Source of the DNA: MR-S7 sp000400995
Lineage (GTDB): Bacteria; Pseudomonadota; Gammaproteobacteria; Burkholderiales; Burkholderiaceae_C
Assembly: GCF_045291395.1 (NCBI RefSeq)
Contig: NZ_CP152342.1
Location: 4,774,001-4,838,000 of the forward strand
Direction: 5' to 3'
DNA length: 64,000 bases
Part shown: positions 1-8,403 of the stretch, piece after piece
How the letters are laid out: each line of letters starts with the position of its first letter
Numbering within the stretch: the first letter of the stretch is position 1
Notes under the pieces: generated by a model
What the model was told of the DNA's origin: nothing
Seen by the model: the letters and a program-made list of their open reading frames with translations, nothing else
Databases searched by the model: none
Position numbers and translations under genes: made by a program

Positions 1-1700
1 GCGGCGCGCGTGTCGGCCAGCTTGCTGCCGGGCGGCAGCTCCAGCGTCACCTGGGTCTGCGCGTTGTCGTCGGCCGGAATGAAGCCCGAGGGCAGCAGCG
101 GGATCAGCGCCAGCGACCCCACGAAGAACAGCAGCGCGCCGATGAGCGTGAGCACCCGGTGCCGCAGGCACCAGTGCGATGCGCGCATGTAGGCAGCGAG
201 CCAGCGCGGCTCCTTCTCCGCCGCCACGATGGGCTTCATGATGTAGGCGGCCATCATCGGCGTGAGCAGCCGCGCCACGACCAGCGAGGCGAACACCGCC
301 AGCGCCGCCGTCCAGCCGAACTGCTTGAAGAAGCGCCCGGCGATGCCGCTCATGAACGCCGTGGGCAGGAACACCGCGATCAGCGTGAAGGTGGTGGCGA
401 TCACGGCCAGGCCGATCTCGTCGGCCGCCTCCATGGCCGCCTGGTAGGGCGTCTTGCCCATGCGCAGGTGGCGCACGATGTTCTCCACCTCCACGATGGC
501 GTCGTCCACCAGGATGCCCACCACCAGCGACAGCGCCAGCAGCGTGATGATGTTGATCGAGAAGCCCAGCAGGTGCATGCCGATGAACGCCGGGATCACC
601 GACAGCGGCAGCGCCACGGCCGAGACGATTGTGGCGCGCCAGTCGCGCAGGAACAGCCACACCACCACCACCGCGAGGATGGCGCCCTCGTAGAGCAGCT
701 TCATGGAGCTGTCGTACTCGTCCTGCGCGATGTCCACGAAGTCCACCGTGCGCGTGAGCTTCAGGTGCGGCTGCTCGGCCTGCAGCGCGTCCAGCGCCTT
801 CTGCACGCCCGCACCCACCTCCACCTCGCTCGCGCCGCGGCTGCGCGAGACCTCGAAGCCGATCACCGGCTGGTCGTTCAGCAGCGCGGCGGTGCGCGGT
901 TCGGCCACCGTGTCGGTCACCGTCGCCACCTGGTCCAGGCGGATGCGGCGCCCGCCGGAGATGGGGATCTCCAGCGCCGCGATCTCCTGCGCCGTCTGCA
1001 CCGTGGCCAGCGTGCGCAGGGGCTGCTCGGCGCCGCCCAGCTCGGCGCGCCCGCCCGCGTTCTCCACCTGCACCTGGCGCAGCTGGCGCGACACCTCAGC
1101 CGCCGTGGCGCCCAGGGCCTGCAGGCGCAGCGGGTCCAGCGCCACGCGCACCTCACGCGTGACGCCGCCCACGCGCGCGACCGCGCCCACGCCGGGCACG
1201 GCCAGCAGGCGGCGCGTGAGCGTGTCGTCCACGAACCACGACAGCTCCTGGTTGTCCAGCTTGCTCGACGCGATGGCGAACGCCAGGATGGGCTGGCTGG
1301 ACAGCTCCAGCTTGGTGACGATGGGGTCGCGCAGGTCGGCCGGCATGTCGGCGCGCACGCGCGAGACGGCCGAGCGCACGTCGTCCACCGCCTCCTGCAC
1401 GGGCTTTTCGAGCTGGTACTCGGCGGCGATGGTGGCCGTGCCGTCCACCAGCGTGGTGGTGATGTGCTTGAGGCCCTGCGTGGTGGCGATGGCGTTCTCA
1501 ATCTTGCGCGCTACGTCCGATTCGAGCTGTCCCGGCGCCGCGCCCGGCAGCGCGGCGGTGACCATGACCACGGGCAGGTCCATGTCGGGAAAGTTCTGCA
1601 CCTTCATGGCGCGGAACGACAGCAGGCCGGCCAGCGTCAGCAGCACGAACAGCATCGCCGCCGGAATGGGGTTCCTGATCGACCAGGCGGACAGGTTCAT
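1..1700 (-). CDS. RND-family efflux pump inner-membrane permease, 3' end outside window
   Basis: Proton-driven resistance-nodulation-division pump of the AcrB/MexB class, the inner-membrane engine of a tripartite drug exporter. It starts at the ATG at 1700 (MNLSAWSIRNPIPAAML, the usual first transmembrane helix) and reads open for 566 codons to the left edge, about half of a normal 1,000-1,050-residue pump. Visible are the large periplasmic porter domain after TM1 and the TM4 charged pair in the stretch ILVDDAIVEVENIVRH, which matches the proton-relay aspartates of AcrB. It lies 12 nt after the membrane-fusion gene, so it is the last visible gene of a TetR-OMF-MFP-RND operon. The substrate cannot be told from sequence. 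Confidence 0.93.
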   Translation of the reverse strand, partial: MNLSAWSIRNPIPAAMLFVLLTLAGLLSFRAMKVQNFPDMDLPVVMVTAALPGAAPGQLESDVARKIENAIATTQGLKHITTTLVDGTATIAAEYQLEKPVQEAVDDVRSAVSRVRADMPADLRDPIVTKLELSSQPILAFAIASSKLDNQELSWFVDDTLTRRLLAVPGVGAVARVGGVTREVRVALDPLRLQALGATAAEVSRQLRQVQVENAGGRAELGGAEQPLRTLATVQTAQEIAALEIPISGGRRIRLDQVATVTDTVAEPRTAALLNDQPVIGFEVSRSRGASEVEVGAGVQKALDALQAEQPHLKLTRTVDFVDIAQDEYDSSMKLLYEGAILAVVVVWLFLRDWRATIVSAVALPLSVIPAFIGMHLLGFSINIITLLALSLVVGILVDDAIVEVENIVRHLRMGKTPYQAAMEAADEIGLAVIATTFTLIAVFLPTAFMSGIAGRFFKQFGWTAALAVFASLVVARLLTPMMAAYIMKPIVAAEKEPRWLAAYMRASHWCLRHRVLTLIGALLFFVGSLALIPLLPSGFIPADDNAQTQVTLELPPGSKLADTRA

Positions 1701-1712
1701 GGCCGATGCTCC

Positions 1713-2891
1713 TTATTTCGTAGCTGGTTGCGCTCGACTGGCGGGCGCTGGAGGCTGTTTTTGCTCTGATGCCGCGGCCACGCGCACCACGTCGCCGTCG
1801 TTCAGGAAGGCGCCGCCCTGCTGCACGATGCGCGCGCCGGGCTCCAGGCCTTCGGTGATCTCCACATTCGCGCCGGTGCGCTGGCCGGTCTGCACGCGGC
1901 GCATGCGCACGCGCTCGCCCTGGTCGAATGCTTCCAGCGCGAAGACGTGGCTGAACCCGTCGCGCACCACCACGGCCGACAGCGGCACCGACAGCGCGTC
2001 GCGCGCGCCCAGCAGGAATTCGCCGCGCGCGAACATGCCGGCGCGGATGTCCGGGTGCGCGGGCAGATCCACGTAGACCAGCGCGTTGCGCGTCTGCGGG
2101 TCCACCGTGGGCGCGAGCATGCGCACCGTGCCCTCCACCTGCGCGCCGCTGGCGGCGGTGACGGTGGCCCTGGCGCCGGGGCGCAGGCGCGGCAGGTCGC
2201 TGGAGGTGACCTCCGCGCGCCATTCCAGCCGGCCCTTGCGCACCATGCGGAACAGCTCCGTGCCCGCGCCCACCACCGCGCCCACGGTGGCCGTGCGCGC
2301 GGAGATCACGCCGCTGTCGGGCGCCAGCACCTGCGTGTGCTTCAGGCGCAGCTGCTGCGCGTTGAGCGCGGCCTGCGCGGCCTCCACGCGCGCCTGGGCC
2401 GTCTGCGCGGCGGTGGCGTACTGCTGGATCTGCTGCTGGCTCAAGGCGCCCGAGGCGCTGAGCGTGCGCGCCCGGTCGGCGTTGGCCTGGGCCTCGCCCA
2501 GCGCGGCGCGCGCCTCCGCCACGCTGGCGCGGGCCTGGGCCACGTCGGCCTGGATGGTCTCGGGCGCGAAGGTGGCCAGCACCTGGCCGGCGCGCACCGC
2601 GTCGCCCACGTTCACGCGCACCTCGGTCAGGCGCAGGCCGCTCACCTCGGCGCCGATGCTGGCCTCCTGCCATGCGGCCACGTTGCCGTTGGCCGGCAGG
2701 CGCTCGGCCACCGCGCCACGCACCGGCTGCGTGGCGACCACGGTGAGGGCGGGGCGCGGCGCGGCGGCGGGCGCCTCCTGCGCCGCGCGCGACGGGCCGG
2801 TGGCCACCAGCGCGCCGCCGGCGGCCAGCGCGGCCAGCACGGCCGCGGCAATGAGGGAGGAGGAAGAAGTCAGGCGTTGCATGGAAGGCAT
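1713..2891 (-). CDS. Efflux RND transporter periplasmic adaptor (membrane-fusion) protein
   Basis: AcrA/MdtA-type adaptor of about 392 residues that links the RND pump to the outer-membrane channel. The N-terminal hydrophobic segment (residues about 10-32) is a signal or anchor. A biotinyl-lipoyl half (NVGDAVRAGQVLA) and a coiled-coil alpha-hairpin rich in Ala/Gln/Arg follow, then the second lipoyl half (VLAPDSGVISARTATVGAVV) and beta-barrel domains. Starts at 2891 (MPSMQRL) or 2882 (MQRL) are both possible. The outer-membrane factor gene ends 26 nt upstream and the pump begins 12 nt downstream. The extreme C-terminus (SEQKQPPAPASRAQPATK) is encoded by a dispersed repeat, so it is probably a recent, functionally neutral tail. 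Confidence 0.92.
   Translation of the reverse strand: MPSMQRLTSSSSLIAAAVLAALAAGGALVATGPSRAAQEAPAAAPRPALTVVATQPVRGAVAERLPANGNVAAWQEASIGAEVSGLRLTEVRVNVGDAVRAGQVLATFAPETIQADVAQARASVAEARAALGEAQANADRARTLSASGALSQQQIQQYATAAQTAQARVEAAQAALNAQQLRLKHTQVLAPDSGVISARTATVGAVVGAGTELFRMVRKGRLEWRAEVTSSDLPRLRPGARATVTAASGAQVEGTVRMLAPTVDPQTRNALVYVDLPAHPDIRAGMFARGEFLLGARDALSVPLSAVVVRDGFSHVFALEAFDQGERVRMRRVQTGQRTGANVEITEGLEPGARIVQQGGAFLNDGDVVRVAAASEQKQPPAPASRAQPATK
1721..1769. repeat. Hairpin repeat, family A, used as coding sequence
   Basis: A copy of the dispersed Comamonadaceae-type repeat (TAGCTGGTTGCGCTCG, then GGGCGCTGGAGGCTG) lies inside the 3' end of the membrane-fusion gene. The minus-strand reading frame runs through it and it encodes the last 18 residues of that protein. 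Only part of the inverted symmetry remains. Confidence 0.7.
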
Positions 2892-2917
2892 CCGTTGGAA
2901 TGTCGGGGTGCAAGGGT

Positions 2918-4321
2918 TCAGGGCGTGGGGGCGGCTTCGGACCAGCCGCCGCCGGCGGCGCGATACAGGGCGATCCACGCGGCCATGCGCTCCTGTTCGA
3001 GCGCGACCAGCGCGGTCTCGGAGGCGAGCTGCGTGCGGCGCGCATCCTCCAGCTCCACCAGGCTGGCCATGCCGGCGGTCCAGCGCGCCTGCGTGGCCTC
3101 GAACGAGCGGCGGTAGCCGTCGGCCGCGCGGCGCGCATCGGCGCTGCGGCCGGCAGTGCTGTCCAGGCGCACCAGCGCCTGCTCCACCTCGCCCACGGCC
3201 TGGCGCACCTGGGCGTGGTAGCGCTGCACGGCGCTGTCGTAGCGTGCGCGGGCCGCGTCCACCTGCGCCGCGCGGCGCCCGCCGTCGAAGAGCGGCAGCG
3301 TCACCGCCACGGGGCCGATGGACCAGGTGTTGCTGGTGACCTCCACGCCGCCGCTGCGCACCAGGCCGCGGCCGATGGAGCCGCTGAGCGTGACGCGCGG
3401 CAGCCGCTGGGCCTGGGCGTCGCCCACCTCGGCGCTGGCGGCGGCCACCTCGCGCTCGGCGGCGTACACGTCGGGGCGCTGGGCCAGGGTTTGCGCGGGC
3501 AGGCTGCCGATGGCGAACAGCGCGTCCTGCGGACGCAGCGGCGGCGCGGCGGCCAGCTGCGCCCGCAGCGCCGGCTCGGTGCGGCCCGTGAGGGCCACCA
3601 GCGTCTTCACATCGATCTCGCACTGCAGCCGCTGCTGCGCGGCGCGCCCCAGCGCGTCGGCATGGCTGGCCGTGGCCAGCGCGGCGGTGGCGGGGGCGGT
3701 GAAGCCGGCGCGCTCGCTCTCCTGCGCCAGCCGCGCCGTCTCGCCGCGCGAGCGCGCATCGGCCTGCGCCACCGCGAGCTGGCGCATGCAGTGGTGCCAG
3801 CCGCTGTACTGCAGCGCCACCTCGGCGGCCACGGAGACGCGCGCCTCGTGCCACTGGGCGCGGGCGCCCGCCAGGCGCTCGCGCGCGGCGTCCTCCACGG
3901 CCGCATTGCGGCCGAACAGGTCGATCTCCCAGCCCGCCTGCAGCCCCGCCTGGGCCACGGTGGCGATGCCGCCCACCTGTTCGTTGAAGCCGCGGCTGGC
4001 GTTGGCCTGCGCGTCCAGCGCGGGCAGCAGCGCCGCGCGCGCCGCCACCTGCTGCGCGCGCGCCTGCGCCAGCTGCGCGCCTGCCTGGGCCACGGTGGGG
4101 CTCAGCGCCTGCGCGTCGCGCACCAGCTCGCCCAGCAGCGGGTCGGCGTGCTGCTCCCACCAGCGTGCCAGGTCGGCCACGCTGCCCTGGTGGGGCACGG
4201 GCGCGTGCCAGCCGGCGGGCGTGGGGGCCGGGGCCTGCGCGGGCGGGCGCTGCACGGCGCAGGCGGCCAGCAGCAGGGGCAGGGCGGCGAGCGCGAGACG
4301 GGAGGGACGGAAAGGCGTCAT
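2918..4321 (-). CDS. Outer-membrane efflux lipoprotein, NodT/OprM family
   Basis: TolC-like outer-membrane channel of a tripartite efflux system, 467 residues, normal for the OprM/NodT family. The N-terminus is a lipoprotein signal with the lipobox LLAAC, giving an acylated Cys21. Two copies of the OEP domain follow (residues about 55-245 and 265-455), with the family features WEIDLFGR and SIGPVAVTLPLFDGGRR. The start codon overlaps the stop of the TetR gene in an ATGA arrangement, which argues for translational coupling and one transcript. An unusual feature of the operon is that the regulator is co-transcribed with the pump rather than divergent from it. Confidence 0.92.
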   Translation of the reverse strand: MTPFRPSRLALAALPLLLAACAVQRPPAQAPAPTPAGWHAPVPHQGSVADLARWWEQHADPLLGELVRDAQALSPTVAQAGAQLAQARAQQVAARAALLPALDAQANASRGFNEQVGGIATVAQAGLQAGWEIDLFGRNAAVEDAARERLAGARAQWHEARVSVAAEVALQYSGWHHCMRQLAVAQADARSRGETARLAQESERAGFTAPATAALATASHADALGRAAQQRLQCEIDVKTLVALTGRTEPALRAQLAAAPPLRPQDALFAIGSLPAQTLAQRPDVYAAEREVAAASAEVGDAQAQRLPRVTLSGSIGRGLVRSGGVEVTSNTWSIGPVAVTLPLFDGGRRAAQVDAARARYDSAVQRYHAQVRQAVGEVEQALVRLDSTAGRSADARRAADGYRRSFEATQARWTAGMASLVELEDARRTQLASETALVALEQERMAAWIALYRAAGGGWSEAAPTP

Positions 4322-5025
4322 GGGGCGGGTGGGCGGCGGCGCGAAGGGGAAGAGGGGGCGGGGCGTGCCGCGCGGGCGCGGCGGCGGCGTTCGGTGGCCA
4401 CCATGGCCAGCGCGAATTCGGTCAGCTGCTCGGCCCAGCGGTCCACGGCCTCGGGCGTGGCCAGCAGGTGCGGCTGCATGGCGGCCACCACTTCCTGATG
4501 GCCCCAGAGCTGGAAGGCCATGCCGGTGAGAGTCAGCGTGAGGCGGTGCAGGTCGTCGTCGGGCGCCGCCAGCCCCAGGTGGCGGCACAGCAGGGCGGCC
4601 ATGGCCTCGTTGGGCGCGCGCACGTCGCGCTCCAGCTCGATCTGCCACTGCGCGGTGGGCTCCAGCATCTCGCGGATGTGCAGCCGCACCACCTGGCGCG
4701 CGATGGCGCCATGGTGCAGCGGCCCCAGGGCGCCCTGGAAGAAGCAGCGCAGCGCGGCGCGCAGGCTCAGGCCCGGGCGGGTGAAGTCGGGCACCAGCGC
4801 GTGCAGCGAGCCGAAGGAGTCGGAGAACAGCGCCGCATACAGCGCCGCCTTGTCGCCGAAGTAGTAGCTCACCGCCGCCACGTTGGCCTGCGCCTCGGCG
4901 GCGATGGCACGGATGGAGGTCTTGGCGTATCCCTGCTCGGAGAACAGCTTGAGCGCGGCCAGCAGCAGCCGCGTGCGCGTCTGGCTTGTCTCCGGACTGG
5001 ACGGGGGTGGCGCGATGGTGCTCAT
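4318..5025 (-). CDS. TetR-family regulator of the efflux operon
   Basis: TetR/AcrR-type repressor, 235 residues. The N-terminal helix-turn-helix is clear (residues about 18-65: LLLAALKLFSEQGYAKTSIR, then NVAAVSYYFGDKAALYAAL). The C-terminal ligand domain looks like the CecR/DUF1956-type group, a family guess. The tail after residue 210 is Arg/Pro/Ser-rich and low in complexity. It is the first gene of the minus-strand operon and overlaps the outer-membrane factor by 4 nt. A 10-bp palindrome 26 nt upstream of its start is a plausible autoregulatory operator, so the simplest model is autorepression of the whole pump operon, relieved by a bound compound. Confidence 0.92.
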   Translation of the reverse strand: MSTIAPPPSSPETSQTRTRLLLAALKLFSEQGYAKTSIRAIAAEAQANVAAVSYYFGDKAALYAALFSDSFGSLHALVPDFTRPGLSLRAALRCFFQGALGPLHHGAIARQVVRLHIREMLEPTAQWQIELERDVRAPNEAMAALLCRHLGLAAPDDDLHRLTLTLTGMAFQLWGHQEVVAAMQPHLLATPEAVDRWAEQLTEFALAMVATERRRRARAARPAPSSPSRRRPPAP

Positions 5026-5050
5026 CGCCGCGCATTACACCACGATGAAT

Positions 5051-5060
5051 CAAACGTTTG
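5051..5060. promoter_or_regulatory. Candidate TetR operator palindrome
   Basis: CAAACGTTTG is a perfect 10-bp palindrome, extended imperfectly on both sides (ATCAAACGTTTGTTT), in an AT-rich island 26 nt upstream of the TetR start. Short palindromes centred on ACGT are common TetR-family operators. Binding is inferred from position only. Confidence 0.5.
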
Positions 5061-5073
5061 TTTTATTTTGATG

Positions 5074-5121
5074 AAAATCGGCTCTAGCGCTCTTCTGGTA
5101 AGCGCAAGCAGCTATCTTTTT
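5074..5121. repeat. Hairpin repeat, family A
   Basis: AAAATCGGCTCTAGCGCT, an 8-nt loop, then AAGCGCAAGCAGCTATCTTTTT: the reverse-oriented form of the dispersed repeat. It lies between the divergent TetR and GntR genes and is flanked by A and T runs. Confidence 0.75.
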
Positions 5122-5190
5122 GGTAGTCCACGCAACTTCCCTGAAGCATTCAGGGTTATCCCTGCCGCAAGGGATTTGTGTATGGATGCA

Positions 5191-5206
5191 TTAACGTATA
5201 CATTAA
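5191..5206. promoter_or_regulatory. Candidate GntR (FCD-type) operator
   Basis: TTAACGTATACATTAA is a 16-bp near-perfect palindrome (one mismatched pair) centred on GTATAC. It resembles the yGTM-KACy type of site described for FadR-subfamily GntR proteins. It lies directly in front of the second possible start of the GntR gene, so autoregulation is likely. Binding is inferred. Confidence 0.5.
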
Positions 5207-5214
5207 ATCCCGCC

Positions 5215-5898
5215 ATGACTTCTTCCATTCCTTCGCCAACCGCCGGCACGCTCAAGGACTCGGTGTACGACACCATCCGCCGCCGCATCCTCGACAACGC
5301 CTGGCCTCCCGGGCACCAAGCCCTGGAGCAGGAAATCGCCCTGGAACTGGGCGTGAGCCGAACGCCCGTGCGCGAGGCGCTGATACGCCTGGAGCGCGAA
5401 GGGCTGGTGCAGGTGGTGCCGCGCCGCGGCATGCGCGTGCTGCCGCTGTCGGCCACGGACATGCGGGAGATCTACGAGGTGCTCACCGCCCTGGAAAGCC
5501 TGGCCGCGGAAATGGTGGCCAAGCGCCATCCGACGGCCGCCGAACTCGCGCCGCTGCAGCAGGCCACGGACGCCATGGAGGCCGCGCTGGCGCGCGACGA
5601 CCTCGACGCCTGGGCTGCGGCCGACGAAGACTTCCATGCCCGGCTCGTCACCCTGGCGGGCAACCGCCTGCTGGCCGAATCCGTCTTCGGCCACTGGGAC
5701 CGCGCCCACCGCGCCCGCATGTTCACGCTGCGGCTGCGTCCCAAGCCCGTCAATTCCACGCAGGAGCACCGCGCCTTGCTGGACTGCCTGCGCGCGGGCG
5801 ACTCGGCCGGCGCCGCGGCCGTGAACCGGGCGCACCGCCAGCGGGCCAGCTCGGAGCTGCTCGCGATCTTCGAACGCTACCGGCTGCAGCAGGTCTGA
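5215..5898 (+). CDS. GntR-family transcriptional regulator, FCD domain
   Basis: GntR regulator of the FadR/FCD subfamily, 227 residues from the ATG at 5215. The N-terminal winged helix is clear (DSVYDTIRRRIL, then LGVSRTPVREALIRLEREGL). The C-terminal FCD domain is all-helical, with metal- or ligand-binding candidates around DEDFHARLVTLAGN and the final EHRALLDCL helix. An alternative start at 5182 has an AAGGGA Shine-Dalgarno but would place the GTATAC palindrome inside the coding sequence, so 5215 is preferred without certainty. It precedes, in the same direction, the dehydrogenase, Bug and ABM genes and probably controls them in response to their carboxylic-acid substrate. Confidence 0.9.
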   Translation: MTSSIPSPTAGTLKDSVYDTIRRRILDNAWPPGHQALEQEIALELGVSRTPVREALIRLEREGLVQVVPRRGMRVLPLSATDMREIYEVLTALESLAAEMVAKRHPTAAELAPLQQATDAMEAALARDDLDAWAAADEDFHARLVTLAGNRLLAESVFGHWDRAHRARMFTLRLRPKPVNSTQEHRALLDCLRAGDSAGAAAVNRAHRQRASSELLAIFERYRLQQV

Positions 5899-5984
5899 AG
5901 CCGTCCCGCGGAGTCCGCCGGCTGCGTCCGCGCCGGCCAGGGCCGCCGCATTTCTTCGCCACTTCCACTCCCACCCATCCATCC

Positions 5985-7073
5985 ATGAAGCAGAGTCATC
6001 ACATCGCAGTGCTCGCCGGAGACGGCATCGGCCCCGAGGTCATGCGCGCGGCCGAGGCGGTGCTGGCCGCCACGGCCCGCCGCATCGGCACGGGCTTCGC
6101 GCTCGAATGGCTGCCCGCCGGCGCGCAGCACTACCAGGACACAGGCGAGGCGCTGCCCGACGCCACGCTGCGTGCGTGCGAGTCGGCCGACGCCATCCTC
6201 TTCGGCGCCATGGGGCTGCCGCACGTGCGCGGCGCCGACGGCACGGAGATCATTCCGCAGATCGACCTGCGCATGGCCTTCGACCTCTATGCCGGCGTGC
6301 GCCCCATCCGCACCTTCCCCGGCCTGCCCACGCCGCTGGCGCACCCCCAGGCGCAGCAGATCGACATGGTGCTGGTGCGGGAGAACACCGAGGGCCTGTT
6401 CTACGCGCGCGGCCGGGGCGACGTGCGCGGCGACGAGGAGGTGTTCGACACCATGCGCATCACGCGCGCGGGCACGGCGCGCATCTGCGAGTTCGCCTTC
6501 CGCCTGGCCGAGCGCCGGGCGGCGCAGCGGGGCAGCGCGGGCCGGGTGACCAATGTCGACAAGGCCAACGTGTTCGCGTCCATGGCGTTCTTCCGCAAGG
6601 TGTTCGAGGAGGTCGCGGCGCGGCATCCCGCTGTCGGGGCCGACAGCGCCTACGTCGACGCGATGGCGCTCAACCTGGTGCTCAAGCCCTGGACCTACGA
6701 CGTGCTGGTCACCGAGAACATGTTCGGCGACATCCTCTCCGACCTGATCGCCGCGCTCGTGGGCGGCATGGGCATGGCGCCCTCGGGCGATATCGGCGAC
6801 AAGGTGGGGCTGTTCCAGCCGGCCCACGGCACCGCGCCCGACATCGCGGGCCAGGGCCGGGCCAACCCGACCGCCATGCTGCTGTCCGCCGCGATGATGC
6901 TCGACTGGCTGGCCGGGCGCGGCGGCGACGCGCGCCTGTCCGACGGCGCGGCGCTGATCGAGCGCGCGGTGGAGCAGGTGTTCGCCACGGGGCAGGTGCG
7001 CCCCATGGAGTTCGGCGGCAGCGACGGCACGGCCGCCATCACCCGCGCGGTGGTCGCCGCGATCGACCGCTGA
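5985..7073 (+). CDS. Isocitrate/isopropylmalate/tartrate dehydrogenase-family enzyme
   Basis: NAD(P)- and Mg-dependent beta-decarboxylating dehydrogenase, 362 residues, full length for the IPMDH/tartrate dehydrogenase family. Visible motifs are the N-terminal LAGDGIGPEV, the substrate loop RENTEGLFY, the catalytic Lys in TNVDKANVF, the metal-binding Asp residues in FGDILSDLIAALVGG, and the cofactor loop PAHGTAPDIAGQGRANP. True leuB usually has RELTGGIY at the substrate loop, so RENTEG points to a tartrate-, malate- or homoisocitrate-type enzyme. Next to a Bug receptor and a GntR regulator, it most likely starts catabolism of a hydroxylated di- or tricarboxylate. The exact substrate is not determinable. 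Confidence 0.88.
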   Translation: MKQSHHIAVLAGDGIGPEVMRAAEAVLAATARRIGTGFALEWLPAGAQHYQDTGEALPDATLRACESADAILFGAMGLPHVRGADGTEIIPQIDLRMAFDLYAGVRPIRTFPGLPTPLAHPQAQQIDMVLVRENTEGLFYARGRGDVRGDEEVFDTMRITRAGTARICEFAFRLAERRAAQRGSAGRVTNVDKANVFASMAFFRKVFEEVAARHPAVGADSAYVDAMALNLVLKPWTYDVLVTENMFGDILSDLIAALVGGMGMAPSGDIGDKVGLFQPAHGTAPDIAGQGRANPTAMLLSAAMMLDWLAGRGGDARLSDGAALIERAVEQVFATGQVRPMEFGGSDGTAAITRAVVAAIDR

Positions 7074-7112
7074 CGGTCCTTTTTCTTCACCACTGCATCC
7101 CAAGGAGACGAC

Positions 7113-8081
7113 ATGAAACCCCTATGGAAGGCTGCGCTGGCCGCAGCCCTGGCTGCCGCATTGCCCGCCGCGGCGCTGGCCGAGGCATGGCCCGCCCGCC
7201 CCGTGAAGATCGTGGTGCCTTCGCCCCCGGGCGGAAGCACGGACCAGATCGGCCGCTCCATCGGCCAGAAGCTGGCCGAGCTGTGGAAGCAGCCCGTCGT
7301 CGTGGAGAACCGCCCGGGCGCGGGCCTGACCCTGGGCGCGGACTACGTCGCCAAGTCGCCGCCCGACGGCTACACCCTGCTGATCGGCGCGGTGCACCAC
7401 TCCATCGCGCAGACGGTCTACAAGAAGCTGCCCTACAACTTCGCCACCGACCTGGCGCCGATCTCGGTGCTGGCCGTCGTGCCCAACGTGCTGGTGGTGT
7501 CCAGCAGCAACCCCGCGCGCTCGGTGGCCGACCTCGTGGCCCAGGCCAAGGCGCAGCCCGGCAAGCTGACCTATGGCAGCACCGGGGCCGGAACGGCGCA
7601 CCACCTCATCGGCGAGAACTTCAACGACATGGCCGGCGTGCAGACGCTGCACGTGCCCTACAAGGGCAGCTCCCCGGCACTGGTGGACCTGATGGGCGGG
7701 CAGACGACGATGATGTTCGACACCGTGCCGTCGTGCCTGCCCCTCATCAAGGGCGGCAAGCTGCGCCCGCTCGCGGTGGCGACCGCCAGGCGCTCCTCGG
7801 CGCTGCCGGACGTGCCGACCTTGTCCGAGGCGGGCCTCAAGGGCTTCGACATCGCCACCTGGTTCGGCCTGATGGCGCCCGCCGGCACGCCGCGCCCGGT
7901 CATCGACAAGGTGCACGCGGACGTGGCCCGCATCCTGGCCGATCCCGAGATGCGCAAGCAGTGGATCGACATGGGCGCGGAGCCCGTCGCCGGCACGCCC
8001 GACGAGATGGCGCGGCAGATCAAGGACGAGATCGCCAAGTTCAGCGCGCTGGCCCAGAAGGCGCGCCTGAGCCTGGACTGA
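7113..8081 (+). CDS. Bug-family tripartite tricarboxylate transporter binding protein
   Basis: Periplasmic solute-binding protein of the Bug/TctC family, 322 residues. A signal peptide ends near AALA-EAWPARPVKIV (residue 23). Typical Bug features follow: VVPSPPGGSTDQIGR, VENRPGAGLTLGADYVAKSPPDGYTLL and YGSTGAGTAHHLIGENF. AAGGAG lies six bases before the ATG. No tctA/tctB membrane genes are in the window, so it is an orphan receptor, which is common in Comamonadaceae and Bordetella. It probably delivers the carboxylate used by the dehydrogenase upstream. Ligand unknown. Confidence 0.93.
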   Translation: MKPLWKAALAAALAAALPAAALAEAWPARPVKIVVPSPPGGSTDQIGRSIGQKLAELWKQPVVVENRPGAGLTLGADYVAKSPPDGYTLLIGAVHHSIAQTVYKKLPYNFATDLAPISVLAVVPNVLVVSSSNPARSVADLVAQAKAQPGKLTYGSTGAGTAHHLIGENFNDMAGVQTLHVPYKGSSPALVDLMGGQTTMMFDTVPSCLPLIKGGKLRPLAVATARRSSALPDVPTLSEAGLKGFDIATWFGLMAPAGTPRPVIDKVHADVARILADPEMRKQWIDMGAEPVAGTPDEMARQIKDEIAKFSALAQKARLSLD

Positions 8082-8106
8082 ACGCAGGCAGAACAAGGAG
8101 CCCTCC

Positions 8107-8397
8107 ATGACCCTCGCATTGGTCGTCGACTTCACCGTCCGGACGGAACACCGCGCCGATTTCGAGCGCGCGCTGGCCGAGAACGCGCGACAGACCCGCG
8201 CGGCCGAGCCCGGCTGCCAGCAGTTCGACATCTGCCGCGACCTCGCCGATGCGTCGCGCATCTTCCTGTACGAGCGCTACGACGACCAGGCCGCGATCGA
8301 CGCGCACCTGGCGGCCGCGCATTTCCTGGCCTTCGACGCGCTCACGCGCTCCTGGGTGGAGCACAAGAGCGTTCGGCGTTTGGAATTGGTGGACTGA
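8107..8397 (+). CDS. ABM/YgiN-fold putative quinol monooxygenase or decomposition factor
   Basis: A 96-residue single-domain protein of the dimeric alpha+beta barrel superfamily (antibiotic biosynthesis monooxygenase, PF03992). Family features are the opening beta strand LALVVDFTVRTEHRADFERAL, the central EPGCQQFDI, the strand IFLYERYDDQAAIDAHL, and the C-terminal SVRRLELV. AAGGAG is placed correctly upstream. It is the last gene of the GntR-dehydrogenase-Bug set and converges on glnE with six bases between stops. The role is not predictable beyond the fold; a cofactor-free oxygenase or isomerase acting in the same pathway is possible. Confidence 0.85.
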   Translation: MTLALVVDFTVRTEHRADFERALAENARQTRAAEPGCQQFDICRDLADASRIFLYERYDDQAAIDAHLAAAHFLAFDALTRSWVEHKSVRRLELVD

Positions 8398-8403
8398 GCG
8401 GGT

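Noticed and set aside
5985..7073. Annotation as leuB
   Set aside because: The substrate loop is RENTEG rather than the RELTGG type of LeuB, and no leuC/leuD genes are adjacent.
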